DNA from: SABI01 sp963663665
GTDB taxonomy: Bacteria > Spirochaetota > Spirochaetia > Sphaerochaetales > Sphaerochaetaceae
DNA length: 64,000 nucleotides
Reading direction: 5' to 3'
NCBI GenBank assembly: GCA_963663665.2
Contig: CAXXKP010000001.1
Span: 496,001-560,000 of the forward strand
Made by a program: the position numbers and the translations under genes. Shown one piece after another: positions 44,725 through 54,868 of this stretch (position 1 is the stretch's first letter; each line of letters opens with the position of its first letter). The notes beneath the pieces were generated by a model. It had not been told where the DNA came from. It was given only the letters and a program-made list of their open reading frames with translations, and made no database searches.

Positions 44725-44760
44725 TAAAAAACCTGCATTATATTGATTATAAAGCAGGTT
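44725..44760 (-). terminator. Hairpin terminator after rlmB
   Basis: AACCTGC (44730-44736) and GCAGGTT (44754-44760) form a 7-bp stem with a 17-base loop; reading the minus strand, TTTTT follows. It ends the minus-strand rlmB unit and may also serve the convergent MBL gene. Confidence 0.65.
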
Positions 44761-44813
44761 CTTTGTATGTATACGAGCATAACAGAAAGTATCAATTATA
44801 TTTAGATTAGTGA

Positions 44814-45563
44814 TTAAAGAGATCTTTGCCTCATTACTTCATATAGGAGTATTCCTGTGGCAACAGATACATTAAGCGAATCTATGTGACCTTGTGTTGG
44901 AATTGAGAGAATATGGTCGCATGTCTTTTCAACCAGTTGAGACATCCCGCTCCCTTCAGAGCCCATAACGATAGCAGTTCTAGGAGGAAATTTTACATTA
45001 TGTAAATTTTCTCCATTCATATCTGCACCATAGACCCAAAAACCTTGGGATTGGAGCAATTCAATCTCTCGTACCAAATTCGTTACAGTGGCAAGAGGCA
45101 CATAAGAGGCAGCTCCACTACTGATTCTTTCAACGGTAGCATTTGCTTGAGCACTACGCCGAGTTGGAACAATCACGAGAGATGTCGCAAACTGATCAGC
45201 ACTTCTTAAGATTGCCCCAAGATTTTGAACATCAGTTATACCATCTAATATGAGAACAGTAGCGGGGCTATCACTTTCGAGAGATTGGAGAAACTCTTTA
45301 ACTGTAATCTCATTTTTTCGTGTTGGAGCGCTACTCACAGAAGTAACTTCTAAAAGTGCACCTCTATGATCTACACCAACAACCATTTTATCCATATCAG
45401 CCTTAGCTATCTTCTTTACAGTAACTTTGGGATTTGTTCTCCCAAGAGATTCTAAAATAGAATTCCTTTTTTCCATGTTCCTGCAAATGTACAAGACACT
45501 TCTTACTGTAGTATTCTTCAAGGCTTCTTCTATCGCATGAAACCCAATGACATAATCACCCAT
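44814..45563 (-). CDS. rlmB: 23S rRNA (guanosine-2'-O-)-methyltransferase RlmB (SpoU type)
   Basis: 249 residues. An N-terminal L30e-like substrate domain (GFHAIEEALKN) and a knotted SPOUT domain with ILDGITDVQNLGAILRSADQF, VMGSEGSGMSQLVE and SLNVSVATGILLYE. It methylates a guanosine ribose in 23S rRNA, most likely G2251. Last gene of the dnaK-dnaJ unit. Confidence 0.9.
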   Translation of the reverse strand: MGDYVIGFHAIEEALKNTTVRSVLYICRNMEKRNSILESLGRTNPKVTVKKIAKADMDKMVVGVDHRGALLEVTSVSSAPTRKNEITVKEFLQSLESDSPATVLILDGITDVQNLGAILRSADQFATSLVIVPTRRSAQANATVERISSGAASYVPLATVTNLVREIELLQSQGFWVYGADMNGENLHNVKFPPRTAIVMGSEGSGMSQLVEKTCDHILSIPTQGHIDSLNVSVATGILLYEVMRQRSL

Positions 45564-45572
45564 TATCTATCC

Positions 45573-46694
45573 TTAATGTGTAAATGGAACAGGTTCTGGG
45601 CTCTCATTCTCACCCATTACTTCAGATAACTGTACCATAAGCTTTTTCGCTTCTTTGTGTAATTTCTTAGGAGTCTCAACCACTAACTTAATATATTGAT
45701 CTCCTCTCTGGTCACTAGAAGAGCGCAGTAAAGGAACACCTTTCCCCCGTAATCGTAAAATTTTCCCACTCTGTGTACCTGATGGAATTGCGACTTTCAC
45801 TCTCACATCATCAATAGTCATTACTTCTATGGTAGCACCCAATGATGCCTGGGTAAATGATATAGGGATTTGACAATATAAGTCATTTCCAGAACGTTCA
45901 AAATATTTATGTGGGCGAACATTAACATACACATAAAGATCTCCTGATGGACCTCCATTAGGACCTGCATCGCCCATCCCAGAAAGTGATATTCTGTTAC
46001 CAGTATCAACTCCTGGTGGAATTGAGACTTTTACTTTTTGTTGCTTCCGTTTTAATCCAGAACCATGACAATCATCACAAGGATTTTCTACAATATGCCC
46101 TTCGCCTTGGCAAGTAGGACAAGTTGAAGCAATTGAAAAGAACCCAGAATTTCTTCTTACCTGTCCTGTACCGTTACAAGTTGGACATATTTTCTTTCCA
46201 GAGCCACTTTTCACACCACTACCTGAACAAGTAGAACAGTGAATATGATGAGCAAATGAAATTTCGATTTTCGTTCCAAATACAGCATCTTTAAAATCTA
46301 CTTCAACATCATAGCGTAGAGAAGACCCAACAGAAGGCCCTCTTCGACCTCCCTGAGGTCGTCCTCCACCACCGCCAAAGAAGGAACCGAAAATATCTCC
46401 AAATCCTCCTCCACCAAATAGATCACTAAAATCTCTATAGACGTTTGAGTAATCTTGAGCTCCACCCGCATCAACACCGGCAAACCCATACTGGTCATAT
46501 GCTTGGCGTTTTTGCTCATTACTCAAGATTTCATAGGCTTCACTAGCTTCTTTGAAACGATCCTCTGCAGCAGAATCACCCGGATTTTTATCCGGGTGGT
46601 TAGCAACAGCTAATTTGCGATAGGCTTTCTTAATTTCATCAGCAGAGGCTCCTTTTTGAACCCCTAAAACTTCGTAATAATCCCGTTTAGCCAC
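45573..46694 (-). CDS. dnaJ: Chaperone DnaJ
   Basis: 373 residues from a GTG (AAGGAAG upstream). J domain with the HPD tripeptide (VANHPDKN), Gly/Phe-rich linker, four CxxCxGxG zinc units (CSTCSGSG, CPTCNGTG, CPTCQGEG, CDDCHGSG) and the C-terminal client domain. Co-chaperone for DnaK, encoded 28 bases upstream. Confidence 0.97.
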   Translation of the reverse strand: MAKRDYYEVLGVQKGASADEIKKAYRKLAVANHPDKNPGDSAAEDRFKEASEAYEILSNEQKRQAYDQYGFAGVDAGGAQDYSNVYRDFSDLFGGGGFGDIFGSFFGGGGGRPQGGRRGPSVGSSLRYDVEVDFKDAVFGTKIEISFAHHIHCSTCSGSGVKSGSGKKICPTCNGTGQVRRNSGFFSIASTCPTCQGEGHIVENPCDDCHGSGLKRKQQKVKVSIPPGVDTGNRISLSGMGDAGPNGGPSGDLYVYVNVRPHKYFERSGNDLYCQIPISFTQASLGATIEVMTIDDVRVKVAIPSGTQSGKILRLRGKGVPLLRSSSDQRGDQYIKLVVETPKKLHKEAKKLMVQLSEVMGENESPEPVPFTH

Positions 46695-46722
46695 GGTATA
46701 ACACTTCCTTTTTCAATAAGTT

Positions 46723-48633
46723 TTAGTCAACAACTTCGTAGTCTGCATCTTCAACATTATCATCTTTTCCTGATGTAGAACTATTTGAATCAGTAGGTGC
46801 CTCTTCAGTAGCCCCTTCGCCTTGAGTTGCATTTGCTTTATACATTTCTTCTGCTAATTTATAAGCAGCTTGTTGTAACGCTTCAGTCTTTGACTTTATA
46901 TCTTCAACTATACCAGAGGTCATAGCACTTTTAAGAGCTTCCATTGCCTCATTAATCTTTGATTTCTCGTCAGACGAAATTTTGTCACCATAATCTTTCA
47001 ACGATTTTTCTGTTGAATAAAGAAGGCTATCGGCTTCATTTCTTACTTCAATCTTTTCTCTCTCTTTCTTATCTTCTTCAGCATGCATTTCTGCTTCTTT
47101 TACCATTTTCTCAATGTCTGAATCAGAAATTCCGGAAGATGATTCAATTCTAATTTTCTGCTCTTTTCCTGTTCCTAAGTCTTTTGCACTTACGTGAACA
47201 ATTCCGTTAGCATCGATATCGAAAGCAACTTCAATTTGAGGCACCCCTCGAGGAGCTGCTGGAATTCCAATCAGATCAAATTTACCTAGAGTTCTGTTCT
47301 GGCTAGCCATTTCTCTCTCACCCTGGAGGACATGGATTGATACTGCTGTTTGGCTATCTGCGGCTGTAGAGAAAATCTGACTTTTTCTTGTAGGAATAGT
47401 TGTATTTCTCTCTATAAGTTTAGTTGAGATTCCACCAAGTGTTTCAATACCTAAAGAAAGTGGTGTAACATCAAGAAGTAAAACATCTTTTACATCTCCA
47501 CCTAAAATTCCACCTTGAATGGCAGCGCCCATAGCTACTACTTCGTCAGGGTTAACACCTCTATGTGGTTCTTTTTGGAAAATCTCTTTTACCATCTCAC
47601 CGACAGCTGGCATTCTTGTACTACCACCAACTAAAATAACCTCATCAATGTCTTTTGGAGATAATCCTGCATCTTTGAGTGCATTCAAACATGGCTTTCT
47701 ACTTCTTTCAATGAGATCTGCTACCATTTGTTCGAATTTAGCGCGAGAAAGGTTCATTTGGAGGTGTTTTGGACCTGATGCATCTGCTGTGATGTAAGGA
47801 AGGTTAATTGAGGTATCTTTCGTACTAGATAATTCGATTTTTGCTTTTTCAGCAGCTTCCTTTAATCTCTGTAATGCCATCTTATCTTTCGATAAATCAA
47901 TCCCACTCTCTTTCTTAAAGCTTTCTACAAGCCAATCAATAATCTTTTGGTCGAAGTCGTCACCACCAAGATGAGTATCACCATTGGTTGATTTTACTTC
48001 AAATACTCCATCACCTAATTCAAGGATAGAAATATCGAAAGTACCACCACCAAGGTCATATACTGCAATCTTCTCTTCTTTTGTAGAGTCTTTTCCAAGT
48101 CCATACGCAAGAGCTGCAGCTGTTGGTTCGTTCACAATTCTCTTTACATCGAGTCCAGCAATTTTACCAGCATCTTTTGTTGCTTGGCGTTGTGCATCAT
48201 TAAAGTAAGCAGGTACTGTAACAACAGCTTCAACAACTGGTTCCCCTAAATAATCTTCTGCTGTTTTTTTCATCTTCTGCAAAATTGCAGCTGAAATTTC
48301 TTGAGGTGAGTATTCTTTATCACGAATAGAGACTCTGATCTCATCAGATGGCCCTGATTTCACCTTATATGAGACTTTTGATATTTCTGATGGCACTTCA
48401 ACAAAACGGCGCCCCATAAATCTCTTTATTGATGAAACAGTGTTTTCAGCGTTTGTTACAATCTGGTTCTTAGCTGGTTGTCCAACAAGACGTTCCCCTT
48501 TGGCGGTAAATCCAACAATTGAGGGGGTTGTTCTTTGTCCCTCAGCATTCTGGATAACAACAGCATCCCCGTTTTCCATTACAGAAACACAAGAGTTTGT
48601 TGTTCCTAAGTCAATTCCAATTATTCTACCCAT
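46723..48633 (-). CDS. dnaK: Chaperone DnaK (Hsp70)
   Basis: 636 residues. IGIDLGTTNSCVSVMENG, VYDLGGGTFDISILE and VILVGGSTRMPAV mark the ATPase; LLLDVTPLSLGIETLGG begins the substrate domain; a low-complexity tail ends in DDNVEDADYEVVD. AGGAG precedes the ATG. Order here is grpE-dnaK-dnaJ-rlmB. No CIRCE element or hrcA is seen upstream. Confidence 0.98.
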   Translation of the reverse strand: MGRIIGIDLGTTNSCVSVMENGDAVVIQNAEGQRTTPSIVGFTAKGERLVGQPAKNQIVTNAENTVSSIKRFMGRRFVEVPSEISKVSYKVKSGPSDEIRVSIRDKEYSPQEISAAILQKMKKTAEDYLGEPVVEAVVTVPAYFNDAQRQATKDAGKIAGLDVKRIVNEPTAAALAYGLGKDSTKEEKIAVYDLGGGTFDISILELGDGVFEVKSTNGDTHLGGDDFDQKIIDWLVESFKKESGIDLSKDKMALQRLKEAAEKAKIELSSTKDTSINLPYITADASGPKHLQMNLSRAKFEQMVADLIERSRKPCLNALKDAGLSPKDIDEVILVGGSTRMPAVGEMVKEIFQKEPHRGVNPDEVVAMGAAIQGGILGGDVKDVLLLDVTPLSLGIETLGGISTKLIERNTTIPTRKSQIFSTAADSQTAVSIHVLQGEREMASQNRTLGKFDLIGIPAAPRGVPQIEVAFDIDANGIVHVSAKDLGTGKEQKIRIESSSGISDSDIEKMVKEAEMHAEEDKKEREKIEVRNEADSLLYSTEKSLKDYGDKISSDEKSKINEAMEALKSAMTSGIVEDIKSKTEALQQAAYKLAEEMYKANATQGEGATEEAPTDSNSSTSGKDDNVEDADYEVVD

Positions 48634-48697
48634 AATAGTTCTCCTATTTTATTCAATTTACACATATTAGAAAATCTCGAAAAATTTTCAATTCTTT

Positions 48698-49285
48698 TTA
48701 TGACGGCTTGCCTACTTTTACTTTTGCGTGGCGTAACACCTTAGAATGAAGATAATAACCCTTTTGCAATTCGGCAAGGACTGTCTCAGTTTCAAACTCA
48801 TCTCCAGTCTCCATCATTAATGCCTCATGCTCATGAGGGCTGAATTCTTTTCCAACGATATCAGTCATAGGTTTCAGACCCCAATTTCGGTCAAGAACGT
48901 CAAGTAGCTGCGTACGAATCATTTTTACGCCTTCAACATACCCTGCTAAGTCTTTAGTATCAGAAGCCTCAATCGCTCGATCAAAACCATCAATAACAGG
49001 AATAAGATCATTAATTAAACGCTCATTCGCATATTGAACAGCGCTCTCTTTTTCACGAATCAACCTCTTTCGATAATTATCCATATCCGCACTTTTACGT
49101 AGCAGGTTGCCCTTTTCTTCAGCGACTTCTTTCTTTACTTTTTCGAGTTCTTCTTCGAGTTCAGTAATTCGGACTATCTCTGGTGGTAGTGTTAAGCTAT
49201 CTTCGTTTTTCTCTACCAAAACTTCTGGTGCCTCTTGGACTTTTTCTTCAACAATTTCTTCTACTTTTTTCTCTTTTTTGCTCAT
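48698..49285 (-). CDS. grpE: Nucleotide exchange factor GrpE
   Basis: 195 residues. A long acidic and helical N-terminus (KKEKKVEEIVEEKVQEAPEV), then the paired coiled coil and the conserved DMDNYRKRLIREKESA, VIDGFDRAIEA and GKEFSPHEHEALMME. It releases ADP from DnaK. 64 bases separate it from dnaK. Confidence 0.95.
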   Translation of the reverse strand: MSKKEKKVEEIVEEKVQEAPEVLVEKNEDSLTLPPEIVRITELEEELEKVKKEVAEEKGNLLRKSADMDNYRKRLIREKESAVQYANERLINDLIPVIDGFDRAIEASDTKDLAGYVEGVKMIRTQLLDVLDRNWGLKPMTDIVGKEFSPHEHEALMMETGDEFETETVLAELQKGYYLHSKVLRHAKVKVGKPS

Positions 49286-49417
49286 GAAATACCTGTATTC
49301 ACATTAATATTGGCTAAGCACACCTCATCCCCTATTTTTTTAGAGAAAGAGATACTAGCAACCAAAACAAACATACTAATTGCGAAAACCATTCGTCAAG
49401 TGTTTTTAGAAACTCAA

Positions 49418-51034
49418 CTATTTTTCTTCATGGTATGTCATTGCACTTTCTATAAGTCCAACGAACAGAGGGTGTGGTTTTTTTGGTCTACTTAAGAATT
49501 CTGGATGGAATTGTACTGCAATGAAATAAGGATGAGATGGTAATTCAATCGCCTCTACTAATTGCTCTTTTTCATAAATACCAGAGAATACAAGACCATG
49601 ATTTTCTAATTCTACTTTATAGTCGTTATTGAATTCATATCGGTGCCTATGACGTTCGAACATTGAATTAACCTTATAGGTTTTATAAAGAAGCGAGGTT
49701 TTGTCTTTTATAGAACATTCATATCGTCCGAGGCGCATCGTTCCACCAAGTTGAACTCCTCTTTGATTCTCCATCAAATCGAAGATATTACATGCAGTAT
49801 CCTTATCAAACTCAGTACTATTTGCATCTTTAAGAGAAGCAACATTTCTAGCAAATTCAATCACAGCGCATTGCATTCCTAAGCAAAGGCCTAAGAAGGG
49901 AATATTATTGACTCTAGCATGCTTGATTAAACGAATCTTACCTTGTATTCCCCTCGAACCAAATCCTCCAGGAATAATAAGACCGTCAATGCCATCAAAG
50001 ATGTTTGCAATCTCTTTATCACTTAAATCCTCTACCTTTTCAGTGTCAACTTTTTTTATGATAACTTTAACTTTTTTTGAAGTAGCAGCATGCGTGATTG
50101 ATTCACTTACACTCATATAGGCATCAGCTAAATCGACATACTTTCCTCCTAGCAGGATTGTAACCTCTTGAGTTGGATTATTCATCCCATCTACCATCGT
50201 ATTCCAATCTCTCATATCAATTGGGTTTGGAGAAAGATTTAATTTCTCTAAAACAAGAAGGTCGACTTTCTGTTCTTGAAAAAGTAAAGGAACTTCATAA
50301 ATGCTTTTCAAATCAGGATTACTCACAACATCAGTTTCAGCAACATCACAAAATAAGGCTATCTTTTCTTTCATTGATTGCGGAATCTCACGATCAGAGC
50401 GACATACAATAATATCTGGTTGAATCCCAATCGAACGTAATTCTTTGACACTATGCTGAGTTGGTTTACTCTTCAGCTCTTTTGCTGCAGCAATATAAGG
50501 AACTAAAGTAACGTGCATATAGAGTGTAGAGTGTGGAGGCAGTTCATGTTTCATTTGTCGAATAGCTTCAAGAAATGGGAGGGATTCGATATCACCAACA
50601 GTTCCTCCTATTTCAACTAATATAATATCTGCCTTAGTATTATCTGCGACTTTATACAGATGCTCTTTAATCTCGGTAGTGATATGAGGAATAACTTGCA
50701 CAGTATTTCCTAGATATTCCCCATTTCTTTCCTTTTGGATAACATTGTGATAAATTCTTCCTGCTGTGATGTTATTTTGTTTAGATAGAGAGGTGTGTAG
50801 AAATCTTTCATAATGGCCAAGATCCAAATCCGTTTCTGCCCCATCATCGGTAACGAACACCTCACCGTGTTGGTAAGGGCTCATTGTACCAGGATCTACA
50901 TTAATATATGGGTCAAATTTAACAACTGTTACATCTAGAGACCTACTTTTTAATAGTGTCCCTAAAGATGCTGCAGTGATTCCCTTCCCGAGTGATGAAA
51001 CAACTCCACCTAATACAAAAATAAATTTTGACAC
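49418..51034 (-). CDS. pyrG: CTP synthase
   Basis: 538 residues from a GTG (AGGAG 7 bases upstream). The N-terminal synthetase (GGVVSSLGKGITAASLG, KFDPYINVDPGTMSPYQHGEV) and the glutamine amidotransferase with Cys in LGLCLGMQCAVIEFARN and the His-Glu pair in AVQFHPEF are intact. It makes CTP from UTP and glutamine. Separate transcription unit, 202 bases from the coiled-coil gene upstream. Confidence 0.97.
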   Translation of the reverse strand: MSKFIFVLGGVVSSLGKGITAASLGTLLKSRSLDVTVVKFDPYINVDPGTMSPYQHGEVFVTDDGAETDLDLGHYERFLHTSLSKQNNITAGRIYHNVIQKERNGEYLGNTVQVIPHITTEIKEHLYKVADNTKADIILVEIGGTVGDIESLPFLEAIRQMKHELPPHSTLYMHVTLVPYIAAAKELKSKPTQHSVKELRSIGIQPDIIVCRSDREIPQSMKEKIALFCDVAETDVVSNPDLKSIYEVPLLFQEQKVDLLVLEKLNLSPNPIDMRDWNTMVDGMNNPTQEVTILLGGKYVDLADAYMSVSESITHAATSKKVKVIIKKVDTEKVEDLSDKEIANIFDGIDGLIIPGGFGSRGIQGKIRLIKHARVNNIPFLGLCLGMQCAVIEFARNVASLKDANSTEFDKDTACNIFDLMENQRGVQLGGTMRLGRYECSIKDKTSLLYKTYKVNSMFERHRHRYEFNNDYKVELENHGLVFSGIYEKEQLVEAIELPSHPYFIAVQFHPEFLSRPKKPHPLFVGLIESAMTYHEEK

Positions 51035-51174
51035 AATGATTCTCCTCTCATATAGTTCGTTTCAATGCAATATGAAAGAAAAGCACCAATTATTAAAAAG
51101 GTGAAAAGCCTCTCATCTGCATATATGCACCGAAAGGTTGTCGGGGGTGATAATCAAATTCTTATGATTTATCC

Positions 51175-51202
51175 GATAATGTCGGTACTTATGGACATTA
51201 TC
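51175..51202. repeat. 9-bp inverted repeat in the pyrG leader region
   Basis: GATAATGTC at 51175-51183 and GACATTATC at 51194-51202 pair perfectly across a 10-base loop, between the stop of the coiled-coil gene and the start of pyrG on the minus strand. No T-tract follows. It may end the upstream message or act as a leader structure for pyrG; the data do not decide. Confidence 0.35.
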
Positions 51203-51236
51203 ATACAGGAGAGGAGAATGACAAGAGCCTCAACGG

Positions 51237-52772
51237 TTATTCGTCTTCTTCATCGATAAAGATTTCTTCTTCATCATCTTCTTTATCGTGAATTATGTGT
51301 TCGTGTATTACTTGATCCTTTTTCTTTTTTTCTTCTTCCTCTACTTCGAGTATTTCCTCTACTTTTTCGACTTCCTCAAATTCTTCAAAATCCTCTTCAT
51401 AGTCATAGAGTTGTACTTCTTCAATGTCCTCTTCTATATCAAGAAAATTAGTATTGGACTCCCAGCCTTCCTGTTCATATTCATCTAAGTCTTGTTCTTG
51501 ATAATCCTCTTCTATCATCTCAAATGTTTCGTCACTCTCTACATCATCTTGTTCTTGCACAGAAAACTCATTATCAAACTCATCAATAAAGAAGGAAGAA
51601 TCAAATAATGTATCTTGTAAATCTTCTTCATCAATTTCTTCATCTATAATTTCATCAACAACTTCATCTTCTTCATCGAAATTCGGATAATCAATTTTCT
51701 CTCTTTCTAAGAGAGATGCTAATTCTTCCTCTTTTTGCAGCTCTTCCTTTATCTTAAGAGCCTCTGCTATTTCATCTTCTAGATGAGTCAATTGTTCTTT
51801 AGAACTCATCACTTCTTGTCTGATATTCTCAAACTCTTCCTTTGAAGAAGCAATATTCTGTTGTGCCTCTTCTAGATGCTCATCTGAGTATGTAATTTCT
51901 TTCTTTTTACGTTCGAGCATTTCACTAACTTGCTGCTCTTCACCATGTAAGCGAGCCACCAATTCACTTAAATGAGTTCTCTCTTTTTGCAGTTCATCTA
52001 AAGAAGATTTCTGAATTTCAAGATCTTTCTCGGAGTCAAGAATATGTTGTTTAAGTTCTTCCAATGCAGAATCTTTGGCTTTATGAAGAAATGAGATTTC
52101 TTGCTCAACTTTTTCTACTTGAAGAGAAACTTCATTAAATAGAGCTGAAACAAGAGAATTCATTTGTGTAAGAAGGGGATTTGTACTTAAAACAAACTCA
52201 TCCTTCTTTTCTTCAAATGAATGAGAAAGTTGTTCAATAGAGGATTCGATGAGGTCTTCTATTTTTGTTTGATACACTCCAATTGACTGATGAAGGGACT
52301 GTTGCATAGTATCCATTACGTCATGAGAATCTTGGATTGAGACTGAGAAATCTGCTATGAGTGTTTCAACTTTTTGAATCTCATTCATATCTTCTTTTAC
52401 TACATTGAGCCGATCTTCTACACTCTCGGTCATCGAAGAAAGATCAGAAAGAACTGTGTGATACTGAACTATTGTTGCTTGTAATTCTTGGAGATCCTTT
52501 AGGTGCGAGAAAAGTTCTTCTTTTTCGTGAGTAATTTGCGTTATAGCAACTGCAGTGTTCTCTCTCGCTTCTTCAAGTTTTGAATTAACTTCAACAATTG
52601 TAGTGTTCATCTCGTCTGCTGTATTTTTCATCTTTTCATTGAATTGATTTACATACTTCTTTATCAATTCAACTTTTCTATATTTCTGATCTGCTTTCCT
52701 CAGAGTGGCGATAACAATCAGAGTGATAATAAATAGGGTAACTGAGAGCAACATCGGAAGCAATTCTCTCAT
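51237..52772 (-). CDS. Membrane-anchored coiled-coil protein with acidic tail, spirochaete type
   Basis: 511 residues. One N-terminal membrane segment (LLPMLLSVTLFIITLIVIATL), then about 320 residues of continuous coiled coil (Glu/Lys/Gln/Ser-rich heptads), then a strongly acidic tail of about 150 residues ending EEEIFIDEEDE. It resembles the large coiled-coil proteins annotated in many spirochaetes (the SpiroCoCo group as I recall). A structural role along the inner membrane is an inference. AGGAGG stands before the ATG; it heads no clear operon but follows the HAD gene by 9 bases. Confidence 0.7.
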   Translation of the reverse strand: MRELLPMLLSVTLFIITLIVIATLRKADQKYRKVELIKKYVNQFNEKMKNTADEMNTTIVEVNSKLEEARENTAVAITQITHEKEELFSHLKDLQELQATIVQYHTVLSDLSSMTESVEDRLNVVKEDMNEIQKVETLIADFSVSIQDSHDVMDTMQQSLHQSIGVYQTKIEDLIESSIEQLSHSFEEKKDEFVLSTNPLLTQMNSLVSALFNEVSLQVEKVEQEISFLHKAKDSALEELKQHILDSEKDLEIQKSSLDELQKERTHLSELVARLHGEEQQVSEMLERKKKEITYSDEHLEEAQQNIASSKEEFENIRQEVMSSKEQLTHLEDEIAEALKIKEELQKEEELASLLEREKIDYPNFDEEDEVVDEIIDEEIDEEDLQDTLFDSSFFIDEFDNEFSVQEQDDVESDETFEMIEEDYQEQDLDEYEQEGWESNTNFLDIEEDIEEVQLYDYEEDFEEFEEVEKVEEILEVEEEEKKKKDQVIHEHIIHDKEDDEEEIFIDEEDE

Positions 52773-52781
52773 GAGAACCTC

Positions 52782-53498
52782 CTAACTGATAAATTCATGA
52801 AGTTGCCGTTTCATATCGAGGTAATCCGAACAGATAAAATCGGCAAGGGGAAAAGTATGTTTATAATTCTCTTTCTTATTTTTACCATGAGTGTGCACTA
52901 AGAGCAAGCAAGTTTGCATGCCGACCCTATTTGCTCCAATAATATCTTTTTTATAGCTATCTCCAATATAAAGGATATTCTTTAATGGGACGCCCATAAT
53001 ACGTCCCATATATTCAAATGGAGCTTTATGAGGTTTAAGATATCCGGACTCCTCAGTACAGGCTGCATAATCCACCAAATCATTTATATGAAGATTCTCA
53101 AGCTTGTTCTGGATAGGGAAATCTGATAAGGCACCAATTATAATATTTTTTTCTCTAATCAATTTAATAGTTTCTCTCAGATATGGGTATGATCTAATGT
53201 AAGAAAAGGAGGACTCCATTCTTTTATAGAACTGCTCATCAATCTTTTTTTCTAAAAGATCGACAGAAACAGATTTGTTTATCTTCTGTTGAACAAATAG
53301 AGTTTGTCTATTAATAAACCCTCTTTTGTTAGGAGGCTCTGTTTCTTTTATACCTTCTTCTCTCATAAAATTCCTAAAACGTTGAATACTTCTAATGAGA
53401 GAAATTGAAGGAAAAAAAGTGGGAACAAGAGCCAATTTTGTCATCCAAAGAGGATACATCGTTCCATCAATGTCAAAACAGACAGCCTTAATATCCAT
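52782..53498 (-). CDS. HAD-superfamily hydrolase
   Basis: 238 residues. Motif I FDIDGTMYP (the Asp nucleophile), motif II SDFP, a helical cap, and the late YIGDSYKKDIIGANRVGM. It is a phosphatase for an unidentified small phosphate compound. Its ATG shares a base with the der stop (TAATG), so it is co-translated with der. Confidence 0.82.
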   Translation of the reverse strand: MDIKAVCFDIDGTMYPLWMTKLALVPTFFPSISLIRSIQRFRNFMREEGIKETEPPNKRGFINRQTLFVQQKINKSVSVDLLEKKIDEQFYKRMESSFSYIRSYPYLRETIKLIREKNIIIGALSDFPIQNKLENLHINDLVDYAACTEESGYLKPHKAPFEYMGRIMGVPLKNILYIGDSYKKDIIGANRVGMQTCLLLVHTHGKNKKENYKHTFPLADFICSDYLDMKRQLHEFIS

Positions 53499-54868
53499 TA
53501 GAGCCTTGTTTGTGGCGAATTACGCCTTCTTTCTTTCATGTCGAGAGTAATTGGAATTTGAGTAAAACCAAGATCTCGTCGAATACAGTTTTGTAGGTAC
53601 CGAACATATCCATCTGGAAAATCTTTTTTTCTATTCACAAAAAACAAAAATCTAACAGGATTAGCACTGACTTGTGTTCCATAATAAACTTTATAATGTC
53701 TGTGAGCAATTCGGGGAGGTTCGTAGGCTGTACTCCAATCTCCTAAGAAATTGTTGAGCTGTGCTGTTTCAATCCGCTTATTGAGCTGTCTCCATACCGA
53801 CCATACAACATCAAGCATTTTATCAATATCAATACCTTTCTCTGCACTTATTGGAACAATTGGAGCAAATGAAAGAATTGGAAATATAAAACGAGCTCTA
53901 TCTTTAATCGCATCAAGTTCATTCTCAATTCCCGTGAGAGTGTCTATCTTATTAAAAACAAGAACAACACCTTTCCCTTTTCTCACAATGAGTTGGGCAA
54001 TCTTCTTATCTTGTTCAACGAGGCCAGTGTTCACATCTATGAGTAACAAAACTATATCTGCTTCATCAATTGTCTTGATTGCTCTATTGACTGAATAATA
54101 TTCTACATCCTCATCGACTTTACTTTTTCTTCTTATACCAGCAGTATCAAGAATAGTAAAATCTGATCCTTTATACGAGAATTCTCCCATAATAACATCA
54201 CGAGTAGTACCAGGAATCTCACTCACAATCGAAGTGTCATGTCCTGTTAATGCATTAGTAAGTGTTGATTTTCCTGTATTAGGTTTCCCAAGAACAGCAA
54301 TCTTAATCCTCTGTTCTACTTCTACTTCTTCTTCACTCTCTACTAACTTCAGCATATCCATGAGTTCTTCCTCTAAGAGGTCGATGCCAAGTCCATGTGC
54401 AGAAGAGAGAGGAACAAGACGAGGGAACCCAAACCTATGGAAATCGTACACGAGAACATCCCTTACTGGATCATCTACTTTATTTACAGCAAGGATAACC
54501 TTATCACTAAAACGTCTGAGTGTCTGAATAAGCATTTCATCTTCTGCTGTTACTTCAGTACAATCCATCAGCAAAATAATAACATCAGCTATTTCTAAAA
54601 GTGAAAGACTTTTTTTTGTAACAATAAAATCTAGTCCTTCCTTATCAAGCTTTACCCCTCCACTATCAACGAGGAGTACAGGATGATTCCCCAATAACCA
54701 TTTTTCAGGGATTGGATCTCGTGTAACTCCTGGCATTGCATCTGTGATGGCTCTTCTTTTTCTTATTAAACGATTAAATAAAGTAGATTTTCCAACATTG
54801 GGTCTTCCAATAATTGCTACTATAGGTACATTCTGCTTACGCAGTGACAATACTTCCGAATCTAACAT
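53498..54868 (-). CDS. der: Ribosome biogenesis GTPase Der (EngA)
   Basis: 456 residues with two GTPase domains: GRPNVGKSTLFN/DSGGV/NKVD and GKPNTGKSTLTN/DTAGIRRKSK/FNKID, then a KH-like C-terminal domain. It works in 50S maturation. I kept the ATG at 54868, which has GGGA before it and overlaps the ptsI end by 32 bases; a shorter start near VPIVAIIG is possible. Confidence 0.93.
   Translation of the reverse strand: MLDSEVLSLRKQNVPIVAIIGRPNVGKSTLFNRLIRKRRAITDAMPGVTRDPIPEKWLLGNHPVLLVDSGGVKLDKEGLDFIVTKKSLSLLEIADVIILLMDCTEVTAEDEMLIQTLRRFSDKVILAVNKVDDPVRDVLVYDFHRFGFPRLVPLSSAHGLGIDLLEEELMDMLKLVESEEEVEVEQRIKIAVLGKPNTGKSTLTNALTGHDTSIVSEIPGTTRDVIMGEFSYKGSDFTILDTAGIRRKSKVDEDVEYYSVNRAIKTIDEADIVLLLIDVNTGLVEQDKKIAQLIVRKGKGVVLVFNKIDTLTGIENELDAIKDRARFIFPILSFAPIVPISAEKGIDIDKMLDVVWSVWRQLNKRIETAQLNNFLGDWSTAYEPPRIAHRHYKVYYGTQVSANPVRFLFFVNRKKDFPDGYVRYLQNCIRRDLGFTQIPITLDMKERRRNSPQTRL

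Noticed and set aside
51065..51259. 64-codon plus-strand frame upstream of pyrG, with AGGAGAGGAG before an inner ATG
   Set aside because: The inner ATG gives only 13 codons and the rest is intergenic DNA plus the antisense of an acidic tail.
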